Below, piece by piece: positions 1 to 10,091 of a stretch of DNA of 64,000 nucleotides (position 1 is its first letter; each line of letters begins with the position of its first letter). The DNA lies in contig CM074703.1 of NCBI GenBank assembly GCA_037367355.1, forward strand, positions 1,426,001 to 1,490,000. The letters run 5' to 3'. The notes beneath the pieces are model-generated. The model saw only the letters and a program-made list of their open reading frames with translations, had not been told where the DNA came from and did no database searches. The stretch is from Neoscytalidium dimidiatum. Its lineage: Eukaryota; Ascomycota; Dothideomycetes; Botryosphaeriales; Botryosphaeriaceae. A program made the translations under genes and the position numbers.

Positions 1-1
1 A

Positions 2-166
2 GCCAGAGATGGCGAGTTGGGTCATGATAGGAGAGGTAGAGATCGTGATCAGAGACGCGGTGATCGAGAGCATGGTGGAAAGAATGAAAGCGGCGGCGGC
101 TGGCGCGATGAGAGAGATAGAGAAAACAGGAGGGAAAGGCTCGTAAGGAGCATGGGTGGAAGGTGA
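2..166 (+). CDS. 3' end of an Arg/Asp/Gly-rich protein (partial)
   Basis: Frame 2 is open from the window edge to a TGA at 164-166, giving about 54 residues rich in RD, RE, RG and GGG. This composition resembles the C-terminal tails of RNA-binding or splicing-related proteins. Purine-rich DNA can be open by chance, so the family is unknown and the gene assignment is tentative. The 5' part lies outside the window. Confidence 0.4.
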   Translation, partial: ARDGELGHDRRGRDRDQRRGDREHGGKNESGGGWRDERDRENRRERLVRSMGGR

Positions 167-858
167 TCTGAAAATATAAAGCCGGCAAGCTCGAGTAAGC
201 CTATTCAAGAAGTAAAAGAGGCTACTTGCCATGCTCTCAAATTTATAGGTGAATAGCTGATGGAAGTTGAATATTTCGGTTTCGACCGCCACACTACGGG
301 AAGAGACGACAAGTTCACGGAAATGTCGCAGGATTGTCTCTTACCCGTGATTGCAGTCACTGCGTGGAGTATGAGGAGGATACAGCGCGTAATAGACTCA
401 TGACTAGCGGTGAATATTCTATTCACATTCCCCAGTGGCAGGTGCAGTCTAATTTTCTGGAAACTAACTGCGTCTGGATGGGGTATGAAGATTATTGCCA
501 ATTTATGAAATTGTCCTTACTGGCACGCAAGAGGAATTTATCATGCAGTGGATAAATCCATCTCACCGTGAGTAAGTATGATAGAGAAGTGTGAAAGAAG
601 CCTGTAACATCTATAGGTAAAAATGCGAGAGGAACCTCTGTCCCACATCCTTGCACTGCGGCGGCCTATAATGTCTCAGGAATCGTGACTCCGAGGTGAC
701 CGCCTTGCCGGAACGGCTAACTGAATCGGATTTCTACAAGGTATGCTTTCTCCGCGTGAGTCCGAGAAACAAAATACGCGGTGGCGCTTCCACTTCTGAA
801 CTCCACCTTGTCGCAGTTGAACAGACCATCAATCAGCATCAAGTTTTGACTTCCATCG
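167..858. other. intergenic region
   Basis: Upstream region of the regulator at 859. The short open frames here have no recognisable domain. I see no repeat or RNA gene. Confidence 0.5.
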
Positions 859-3349
859 ATGAATTCAAGCTCTCCCGAATCATCGCTGCAGCCCAATTAC
901 CGCCGCCGTGGGGCTCGTCAATCTCCCTCCTGCAGACAGTGCCAGCAACGCAAGATCAAATGTGATCGTAAACTACCGTGTGATCGGTGTGTCCGCGGAA
1001 GGAGGGCTGGTGCATGTTCATATGTGTCCATCACGCAAACAACGCTGTCCGCAACTTCGTCCAGAGCAAGCAGAGACATCCGATATTCAGAAACAGATGA
1101 ACTTGGCTCTTCTGGGCAAACCTCGGAAGCAGCGAGTGTGGATGTTAATGCACTTATAAGAAAAGTGCAGGAGCTAGAGGAGCGAGTGCAAAGATTGTCT
1201 GACGCGCAGGCCACCGAGCCTTCTGCAAAGCTATCTACGAACACGTGCATATTTCGGAAAGGGCGGGGTTTTGGTCGGAGTCACTGGATGCATTTCGTCG
1301 ATGAGGTGTGTGAGGTTTTTCTACCTAGTTTTCAATACTGCTCTTTAGGCAGCTCCCTTTTCCTCCAGAACTAGCTAACGGTAGTCACAAGTTCCCATCA
1401 ATAGCGCTATTGGATAAGCTCAGACAAGAAGACACAGAGATACGAACCGTCCTGGAGAAGTGCAAGAGGCTGCAGAGGGAGAGAAAAGCGCAGAGAGCTA
1501 CTCATGAGCCTCGCGTGCCGAGGCCATGCGTTTGGGAGCTTGTACCATCAAAAGATATCTGCGACAAGCTTGTTGATGCCTATCTACGGACTATCGAATC
1601 TGTGTTTCGCATTATTCACGTTCCGTCCTTCATGGGTAATTACAAATGTTACTGGGAGGATCCACAATCGGCGAATGAAGTGTGTGCCGTCAAGCTTCTC
1701 CTAATACTGGTAATTGGTAACTGCTTCAGTCCAGCGGAGGGAATCCCTTCTTTGCGCTCCTCTGTAACCGGGTGGATCTACGCTTGCCAGGCTTGGTTTG
1801 ATTCACTGGCTCGACAGTCTCGGATGACCATTCATTCTATCCAGATCCAATGTCTACTGCTACTTGCTCGGCAGGTCAGCAACGTGGGCGCGGAAATGCT
1901 CTGGATATCCACTGGATCTCTCCTCCACACAGCAATGCAAATGGGGCTTCATTGGAGTCCAAGGCACATGCGGGGAATGAACGTCTTTGAAGCAGAGATG
2001 CGGAGACGCCTGTGGGCCACCATTTCTGAATTGGTCGTGCAAGCGAGCGTTGACACCGGAATGGCTCCAACGCTGTCCAAAGAGGACTTCGACTGCGAGC
2101 CTCCTTCCAACATCGACGACGATGATCTGCAAGAGGACGCACAATTGCCGCCTACGCCGAAACCCCCGAGTTGTTTCACCCAATCTACAGCACAAATTTT
2201 GCTCTTTCGCTCTCTTCCTATCCGACTCGAAATTGCGAAACACCTAAATCACCCGGGATCCGATAATTCATATGGCACAACACTGCGTCTTCATGCGGAG
2301 CTTATTCATGCTCTTCCTCCGGAGCCTCACCTACCGGCATCCCCAGCCCATCCCATATTTCAGCCTACAGGTCTATCGCCATTCCAAACAAAGCTTCTCA
2401 CTCTGCTTACCCGCCGTTTTCTTCTTGCGCTTCACAACCCATATGCTCTTGGTGCGCTAGAAAATAGCACGTACCGCATTTCCCGGACTGCCTCCTTCTC
2501 AACCTCCCTTCTCTTGCTCTCATTTACGAAAACTACCACTGTTGCACCCCGATCACCGGTAGGTAACGCCGCATCTTCACATCTCTTGTGGTTACCGGAT
2601 ATGCATGATCACCCTGATGATTTTGCCGTCCTTGCGCGCCACGCTGGCGGTATGTTCAGGGAACCACTTCTTCACTCCGCCATTGCCATATCTACCTTTC
2701 TCGTTGCCCAGCACCGCCGAAAGGGACAGGAAGGCGTTTCATCCGATCATCCTAATCTGGAAAGTCAGTTCTGCGGCACACTACAGTCGGATGAGCCCTG
2801 GGAAGACCAGGCGCGCAATGCGATCGAACTTTTTGTCCAGCAAGGTGCAGAGAGAGTGAGAGCGCGCCGAGAGGTGTTCATGTCCATTTTGGTTTTTTCA
2901 TTGATCTTGGAAATGGTTAAGACGTCAGGGAATCACGAGGATATAACGGTGAAGACAGCGATCCGAGACATTTTGCAGCTTTGCTTGGAAATATTGAGTG
3001 AGCGTGCAGTCGAGGCTGAGGGCGGTAACGGGGAAGACTGCATTGGCCAAACAGCAGATATATCAGCTGTAATAAGGCGGGATGAACAGAACGAGCACGC
3101 CCATATGAGACACAATGGAAGCTTTGTGCCCAGCAATAGGGAAGACGAGATGTGTCAATGGGATGGGATGGTGAGTATGCGTATTTGTTTCCTGATCACG
3201 CTTCTACTAGTCCAGTCTACTCAGCTATAACAATTACCAGCTAGAAAAGGCTTTACTAACTTAGGCTCACTGTGCAGATATCGGATTTCCACTTTGACTT
3301 TGATTTCGCAAGCGCAACGGAAACCCTGAATTTCGACGGGCTAATTTAG
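859..3349 (+). CDS. Zn2Cys6 fungal transcription factor
   Basis: Predicted nuclear regulator of 778 aa. Exons 859-1305, 1353-3170 and 3278-3349 join in frame. Introns are GTGTGT..GCAG and GTGAGT..GCAG, the second with a CTAAC branch at 3256-3260. A binuclear zinc cluster lies at residues 25-53 (Cys25, 28, 35, 41, 44, 53; CX2CX6CX5CX2CX8C), with a basic stretch before it and a coiled-coil-like ELEERVQRL segment after. The middle resembles the fungal-specific TF (Fungal_trans) domain, including WISTGSLLHTAMQMGLH. The third exon adds an acidic, Phe-rich tail (ISDFHFDFDF), a plausible activation segment. It sits 0.8 kb upstream of the FAD monooxygenase on the same strand, so a pathway-specific role is plausible but unproven. 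Confidence 0.9.
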
Positions 3350-3499
3350 AATACGAGTCTTGTACACTTACAGTTTTCCCTCAGAGCGTATTTCGTCTCC
3401 AGAATCTACCAGCCATCTATTGAATTATGATACCAGACGAATAGAATAAAAGTCCGCTCTGAACTATTTATGGGGCTTAGGCAGCCGACGTTCTCCACC

Positions 3500-3541
3500 C
3501 CGATTCCGACCCCGACCCCGACTCCGATCCCGATCCCGCTC
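3500..3541. repeat. (CCGAYY)n hexanucleotide repeat
   Basis: About seven imperfect units of CCGAYY (CCGATT, CCGACC, CCGACT, CCGATC). It looks like a minisatellite in the intergenic region. Confidence 0.75.
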
Positions 3542-3996
3542 CTTTTCAGGGTGAGACCCTGGCCTAACACCAGACCGGACATTCCGAAGCTTGTTATTCC
3601 ATGTTGAGCTATAGGTCTCTCGCCCTTCGTAATTCCATCTCGCACCCTCTGGGCAAGACTAGGAGTTCGTGGCGCCGCCAGCCGCATTCCTTCAGGAAGC
3701 TTAATCACACCAAGCGTACAGGTATCGTCGTACAACTTCAACAAACCGCAATGAGTGGCATAAAATCTTGCAGCGCCGCCTCTACAATTTATGTTTCTCT
3801 AAGGGCTTACTTTACTATTGGTTAAAGACCAGCAGAACCACCTTAGCAGTGTCTTAGGCATGCATCACCATATGCAAGAAGACCCACAGCATGAGTAATG
3901 CTTGTCTGCGTTCTGCAACCCTAGTCACACCTGCGGGTATCGAGATACCCGGAACCCGAAAACGGTCGCTTAAAAGTGTTTTAAAGTTGGCGTCGT

Positions 3997-4011
3997 ATAC
4001 ATATATATATT
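3997..4011 (+). promoter_or_regulatory. TATA-like element
   Basis: Alternating TA run roughly 105-120 bp upstream of the ATG at 4116, a usual distance for a fungal core promoter. Assigned by motif and position only. Confidence 0.4.
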
Positions 4012-4115
4012 GAAGGGCGTTCCTCTTGTTTGAGAGCCAGGAAAATCCTTCGTTCTTCCGTGAAAATACCGCCTAACGCTTTTCGACTCTTCAATTTAAC
4101 TATCTAGGTGCAGTT

Positions 4116-5661
4116 ATGGCCTTCAAAGTCTTAATAACAGGTGGCAGTATAGCTGGTCTTACTCTCGCTCTCGTTCTCCAACGTGCGGGTGTGGAATACG
4201 AGCTACTCGAGAAGGGAGACTTTGCCCCGCAACTCGGCGCATCGATCGGCCTTCAGCCAACTGGAGCAAGGATCCTGGATCAGTTGGGTATCTGGCAAGA
4301 CATCATGGCGAAAATCGTGCCTTTACAGCATAGGAAGTTCTATGATGCTGGGATGAAACTCTGGGATGAGGACAATATGTTGGCCAAGCTCGCAAGGATG
4401 TAAGTGGCAAACCCACTGCGCATATGGCTAATAAATCACAAGCAAGAAGTGGTTGGCGAAATCAGCTTGCTACTGGAACTAACATGGTGTTTTCAGAGAG
4501 GGACGCCCAGTGGCCTTTATTGAGCGGTGCGAATTTCTACGGATTTTGTACTCTCACATTAAAGACAAATCGCGGCTACATCCTCACACTGAGCTTTGCT
4601 CATACGAGGAGACGGAATCGGATGTGACAGTCACGGCGTCGGACGGTAAAACTTACGAGGGGAGTATTCTCGTCGGCGCCGATGGAGTCCACAGCACGAC
4701 GCGGAATCTGTTGGCTCAAAAGCTTCAGTCAGAGGATAAAGAACTCAGCAAAGCCTTAGTGGAATGTAAGTTCACTACTTCACTAGTATGCTAAGACAGC
4801 CGGAAGGTGACGTGTTATGCGACAGGTTACACGAGCGAGTACAAATGCGTGTTCGCGGTGACCCGCAATGACCCAGCGTCCCCGTTTATGGCTGATGCTC
4901 ACAACATTTGGGCATATCGGAAGGATTATTCGACCACCGCCTCTGCGGGTGTGTCCGGTCTCATATTTTGGTTTCTTTTTGTCAAGACACCCCTCACTCA
5001 GACTCCCCACTGCCCCCGATTCACTGACGAGGACATGGATGCCTTAATTGAGGAGTTTGGCAACGACGAGATTGTACCCGGCGCTACGATCCGTGATTTC
5101 TACAATGCTCGGGTGAAAGCTTCTCTGGTCGCATTAGAAGAAGGTATCGTCCAGAAGTGGAGCCACGGAAGGGTCGTCATGATAGGCGATGCTGTTCATA
5201 AGGTAAGAGATTTCAAGTGATGAAGTTACATTATCATTCCACTGACATTAAGAAAGGTTACAATCAATGCTGGCCTTGGTGGGAACCTCGCTATCGAAGG
5301 CATCGCAAGGCTTACGAACTTGCTGGTACCATTGATCCAAAACAACAGCGAAGTTTCGACACATGAGCTTGAAGGCGTTTTCAAAGCCTACGAGGTAGCC
5401 CAGAGATCACGCGCAAGGGAGACTTTGACCGTGTCTGCAGCAGTCACTCGCATTGAGTCGGAACAGAATTGGCTTTACAATTTTGCCAGCCGTTGGGTGC
5501 AGCCCATTCTGACTGAAAACCTCAAGGTGAAGCTGGGAGGGTTGTATAGTCGCGGGACTACATATTTGAGCTTCTTGCCTTTGACCCATCATGATGTAAC
5601 ATGGCTGGAGAAAAGGCGTGCTGGTCAAACACAGAGCTGGATTAGTTGGCTGTCAGGATAG
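4116..5661 (+). CDS. FAD-dependent aromatic-ring type monooxygenase
   Basis: 444 aa from exons 4116-4399, 4497-4765, 4826-5202 and 5257-5661; every junction keeps frame and restores conserved motifs. It belongs to the PHBH/salicylate-hydroxylase-like class A flavoprotein family, which hydroxylates or epoxidises substrates using NAD(P)H and O2. Seen: N-terminal dinucleotide fold [13 protein letters not shown] (residues 8-20), the DG motif [13 protein letters not shown], and the GD motif [16 protein letters not shown] formed across intron 3. Length is normal for the family. Related enzymes occur in fungal secondary-metabolite clusters and in aromatic catabolism; nothing here fixes the substrate. 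No prenyltransferase, PKS or NRPS lies nearby, so a minor catabolic locus with the neighbouring oxidoreductases is the simpler reading. Confidence 0.9.
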
Positions 5662-6329
5662 GGGAGTATCACGGCGCTTTAATCCCCTCCTGGAGTGTAA
5701 TCGCTTCTCTGTTATTCTTTCCTTATATTTTCTAAGCAGTCAAGTATGATCCTTTTCATTGATGAGAACCCTCATCAGTTGCCGCCTAGTCCCCATTTCT
5801 CTATAGTCTCGTCAGATGATTTCATAAAAGTTTCCGATAATCTTGTCTTCACTCCGCTATTCCCATCCCTATTTTCCTCGATGCCAAACACCGCCAAAAG
5901 GATTATTATATTCTAAATAGATTGGTCTCAAATTAATCGCCATTTTCCAGCTACAGCAATTAATCTGATTTCAAATTCGCGAAAGCGTTCAATTTACCTA
6001 AGACAGAAATACAATCGCTATTCCGCACGCTCATGACAAAATCCAAAAATATTATATGGATGCCGAACAAAAGAATAGCTAGCAAGACTAAGCCTCAAGG
6101 CCTGTTTACCTACCTACAAATGTGATTTGCGTCGCCGAGACGGACCAAAAATAAAATGCCAACCAAGCATTCAAGTGTAGGCGTGACCGTATACTAGAGC
6201 ACTAAGAAACCATATCTGTCATATATTACTTTTTATTATCAATTTGGAGATTTTCCAAAACCGACAACCACTCCTTAATGGGATCTAAATGCCCCGATCA
6301 ATGGCCTACTAATCCTAAAGAGCTCTAAC
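5662..6329. other. AT-rich intergenic region
   Basis: AT-rich sequence between the monooxygenase stop and the oxidoreductase pseudogene. No gene, repeat or RNA is recognised. Confidence 0.5.
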
Positions 6330-7603
6330 ACCATATTCTCCCTCGAGAACGTCGACCTCGCTCCTTCATGATAACCTGGTCCTTGTCCGCACCGAATACA
6401 TATCTGACGCTCCTGCTTAGCGCAACTGGGTTTCCCTGGACTCCGCTGCACCACGTTACGCTGGTACTCCCATCCGCGCAGAGGAGGTGATGTGCTGCAA
6501 CAGCATTACAGAGGTTATTGTGTCTACGGCTCCGGCGCTGTCTCCTAACGGCGCACTCGTCAGCACCGTCGCATCGAGTTGGACAGAGTACGCGGTTTTG
6601 GACGTCGCCGACGTACTGTTTATACCGCACATTCCTGGTATCTCGGCATCGCATTTCCTGGGCGCGCTAGGATTCACTGCACTGACGACAGTCTACGGGA
6701 CGAAAGCTATTGCTAAGGCCACGTCAGATGATGTGCTTCTCATGAGCGGAGCGGCGGGAGCTACAGGAAGCATGGCGGTGCAGGTGCCTGCTCATCGCAA
6801 TGTTCGGGAACGAGGCGAATCAGAATTCGACTAAGCTCTAGATACAAGAAGAAACTACTAGAGAAGAAAGGGTTCTAAGAAAGGAGGGGTTTTAATAGTA
6901 GTAGACAATACGCTAGAGAGAACACGAGTAGCCAAACGAGGCGTACGGAACTAATCCGTGATACGTAACATCAAAATGCGGCCCTTTTTCGATCGTCAAT
7001 ACTATTTTATGTACGAGAACAAGTTGCTAAGAAGCTCATAGGCTGCAAAGCCGTTCTGGGTATTGCGGGCAGTGATTCGAAGTGTAAAAGGGTTCAAGGC
7101 CTTGGTGCGGATGTCTGCTTGAACTATAGGTCGCGGACGTTTGAGCAGGACTCAGTCGCCGCTATGCCGGGCCTTGTCGACGTCTTTTTTGACAGAGTCC
7201 GCGGTAAGGTACTGGACCTTGTACTCTCGAGTATGCAGCTTAAGGACCGAATTGCGGTATGTAGAGCGATATCGTCGTACAAATAATTCGCTAGGTTTGT
7301 ACCTCAGGAATAGGTTTAACATTATATTATTTAGGTTAGAGGTAAAATATCTTCTCGTTTTCAATTGGCTTCAAGGGGAAGATTACAACGTAATGGAGAA
7401 TATGGGAGAATATGAAAAAATTTACAGATGCGGCGAAGGAAGGGAAGATTAAAATCGATGATGGAATCGAGACTGTTGTAAATGCTGGCTTCGAGGACGT
7501 GCCGAGAATGTGGATTAAGTTATTCGAAGGGTCGAATTATGGCAAGTTACTAAGTGCTTTGTCGAGAAATTACTTGAAAACTTTACTGAGAAGTTTTCAA
7601 TAA
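6330..7603 (+). pseudogene. pseudogene of a zinc-independent NADP-dependent oxidoreductase (LTB4-dehydrogenase-like MDR)
   Basis: Fragments line up in order with the medium-chain reductase family: FSLENVDLAP (from about 6335), then out of frame DNLVLVRTEYIS, then ASSWTEYAVLD and a Gly-rich coenzyme loop (SGAAGATGSMAVQ) up to 6784. A roughly 225 bp interruption follows. The frame resumes at about 7022 with VAKKLIGCKAVLGIAGSDSK through LKDRIAV, and the C-terminus is at 7412-7603 (FEDVPRMWIKLFEG). Lesions seen: frameshift and TGA TAA near 6370, an in-frame TAG at 6418-6420 where the family usually has Gln (CAG to TAG is RIP-like), the interruption, and a weak terminal exon. The gene is not expected to make protein. 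It probably once worked with the flanking monooxygenase and NmrA-like genes. Confidence 0.8.
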
Positions 7604-8417
7604 ATCCTTGAGCATCTAAACTGGGGAGTTTATAAGTCTTGGGTGCAAAGCGTTGTGATCGCGAGGCGTGCTTAGTAAGTGAGTAGCTGGTGAACTAGTG
7701 GGCGAAGGCACTTGCATTCCGTATGAGAAAGTGGTGAGTCGAGTTTATCATGCATTCCAAAAGAACAAATAAGTCCTGTCGAATCTCAATACACCGGGCA
7801 CCAAAGCCTGATAACCGTGTCTGGCGAAATCGCGTCTGGCAGTGATGTTCGTTGTTAATTATTACCTTACTCTTCCTTGTGACCCTCCTTTGGTGATGGC
7901 TGCTACCACTCCACAACGTCATAAATACTTAGGCAGTATTAATTGACAGCAGCGCATGCGACCTACAACAGTGCTTCGCGGAGGGGTTTCCTTCTGCGGA
8001 TTGCGCTTGTCTTCCGATGGCCACTACTTCTTTTTGCTTCTATAAAGGCTTTGCTATACAAAGGGATAGAGACCCCAATAATGAATAAAATTGTGCCTTT
8101 GATATTCATAAATCTCGCGGTTGAACCGATTGAATGAGAACGCCTTTATTCGTCCGTTTCTTGTCTCGGCATTTGTTTTTACTCGGCCGAGTCGGAGTGA
8201 AACTCAACCCACATTATTTATAATCATAGGGATTACCAATCGCTTGAACGCCTTACTTTTCTAACTACCTGCAGAGTTTAGATCTCCTTTATTCGTCCGT
8301 TTCTATTCTCGTGTTAGGGTCAGGCTTTCTTATTTATTGGGCGTATATCCTGGTGAAACTTAAGGCGCTATTGAATAGTCTTACTATCCGAAATATACTT
8401 TTTATCTATAACTCACT
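7604..8417. other. intergenic region upstream of the NmrA-like gene
   Basis: No gene is recognised. It holds the direct repeat described separately at 8143-8304. Small frames at 7695-7922 and 7943-8137 match no family I know. Confidence 0.5.
8143..8304. repeat. 18-bp direct repeat in a promoter
   Basis: CCTTTATTCGTCCGTTTC occurs at 8143-8160 and again, identical, at 8286-8303, both inside the 280 bp upstream of the ATG at 8418. The copies are 143 bp apart and could be regulator binding sites. Confidence 0.6.
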
Positions 8418-9632
8418 ATGGTTAAAGTTGCCATCGCCGGCTACGGGGGTAAAGTGACATTCAACTCTCAAATCATTATATTTCTAACGAGTATACTATA
8501 GAGGTCTCTCGAGAGATCATTCAAGCTATTATCGACGGCGGTCAACATGAGATCTCTGTCCTGTCTCGAAGAGTAGGAAGTATCATTCTCTACTAATAAG
8601 AGTATGAACTGATAAGAACAGAGTCCTCCAACTGATGTTCACTCCGATATCAATTGGATTACAGTGAACTACGACAACAAAGCAAACCTTGTCGCCGCTC
8701 TGAAGGGGATCCACACGGTTTTATCGTTCATCTTTGTTTCTGAGGACAAAAACAATGAGTCGCAAATCAATCTTATTAACGCTTCTATCGAATCTGGCGT
8801 GAAGCGTTTTGCTCCAAGTGAATGGTCAACGTAAGATTCCTGATGCTGTGTGATTAGAAGTAGAATAACATCTTTCCTTGGCTGACACATATCTAGTTAT
8901 TTGGTCGAAGGCTTTCCCGGGCATGGAGGGAAGGCTGAGATCCGAGAATATCTGAGAGCAGTGAATGAAAAGAAAAAGGTAACTAGAGCGCTTACAGCGT
9001 GACGTATTAGTCTCTTCTAACCATGTGTAGGTTCTTGAATATTGCTTGTTCATCCCAGGGTTGTTTATGGACTACCTTGGGCCCGCTGAGAAGCTGAACA
9101 AGAACTTGACTCACGCCGGGACGTTTGTGGACTTTCAGAGTTGCGCTGCTATCCTACCGGATGTCGCCGACGCGACGATTTCATTCACCACTGTGAAAGA
9201 TGTGGCCAACGTTGTTGCCAGAGCTGTGAGCTATGAAGGAGAATGGCCTGTATTCGGTGGGATAGCCGGAAGCAAGATCACGCTTACGAACCTAGTTAAA
9301 CTGGGTGCGAAGATTCGAGGTACCATTTCCGGGTCTATAATTTGAGAGATTCAGCTAACCCACGTACAGGAAAGGAATTCAAGGTTGAGCGAGTAAAGAT
9401 CGGAGATCTTGAAGCGGGCCAGCTAAAGACTTCGTGGGTGCCCTCTGTTCAGCATCCGGCGATTCCGCCTGACCTACGGAAGACTCTAGCGGAACAGGTT
9501 ACGGCCTATAGCCTCCTGGGTATTTCTAGAGGAGACTGGGATATTCCGGAGACGTGGAACCGACTCTTGCCAGACTTCAAGTTCGTAAACATCGAGGACT
9601 TTCTGCACGAGGCTTGGGCTGGAGTACCTTAG
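8418..9632 (+). CDS. NmrA-like / isoflavone-reductase-family NAD(P)-binding protein
   Basis: 314 aa from six exons: 8418-8448, 8502-8572, 8622-8830, 8897-8978, 9031-9319 and 9370-9632. All junctions are in frame with GT..AG ends, although donors such as GTAGGA and GTACCA are weak. The N-terminus MVKVAIAGYGEVSREII is an atypical Rossmann entry: it has GYGEVS where GGTGxxG is usual, as in one fungal subgroup. It is followed by NY.NK..L..AL.G, by VKRFAPSEW (typical of the atypical-SDR NmrA/isoflavone reductase family), then a late TTVKDVANVVARAV segment. It is probably a cytosolic NADPH-dependent reductase; the substrate is unknown. The intact copy next to a dead oxidoreductase suggests remnants of one metabolic locus. 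Confidence 0.87.
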
Positions 9633-10091
9633 AATTAGGGAACTTAGTAGGAATTGAATTTTCGAGGATTGAAAACACAAAAGAATTGAATTTCGTGATT
9701 GAGCTTGTTCTCCATTTAGTAGTAGTCTGGAGGTTTCTGGTATGATATCATCAAGCCATTGATTAGGGACTGGTGGGCGGATGTGACGAATTGGGAAGAT
9801 ACTGTGTATGGCATCAAAGAGACCGTGGCGGAGAATAGGATCCGATGACTCAAAGTTCATACTATAGGGTGGCATAACTGTTCTTTCCATTCCTTGCCAT
9901 CCTCTTCTCTTATAAGATTGTCTTGGCTCCCACAAGAAGTGGCCGCTGTTAAACTTTTTCATCCTTGGATTACTATCCTTTTGTGCGAGACCTACACATA
10001 TGCTTGCAATCAAGTAAGATTGCTCTCATAAGAGAGAACCGTCCTCGATGACCGCCTTGCCCCTGTCCCCCCTTTCCTTTCATTTTCTTTT
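9633..10091. other. convergent intergenic region
   Basis: Lies between two 3' ends, the NmrA-like gene on plus and the second regulator on minus. Nothing recognisable. Confidence 0.5.

Larger units (their letters stand above)
3350..4115. other. intergenic region and promoter of the FAD monooxygenase
   Basis: 3' flank of the regulator followed by the promoter of the next gene. It contains a hexanucleotide repeat at 3500-3541 and a TATA-like run at 3997-4011. No coding sequence is recognised; the glycine/valine-rich minus-strand frame here is only the translation of the repeat. Confidence 0.6.

Noticed and set aside
3406..3744. Glycine/valine-rich small protein on minus
   Set aside because: It is only the translation of the CCGAYY repeat.
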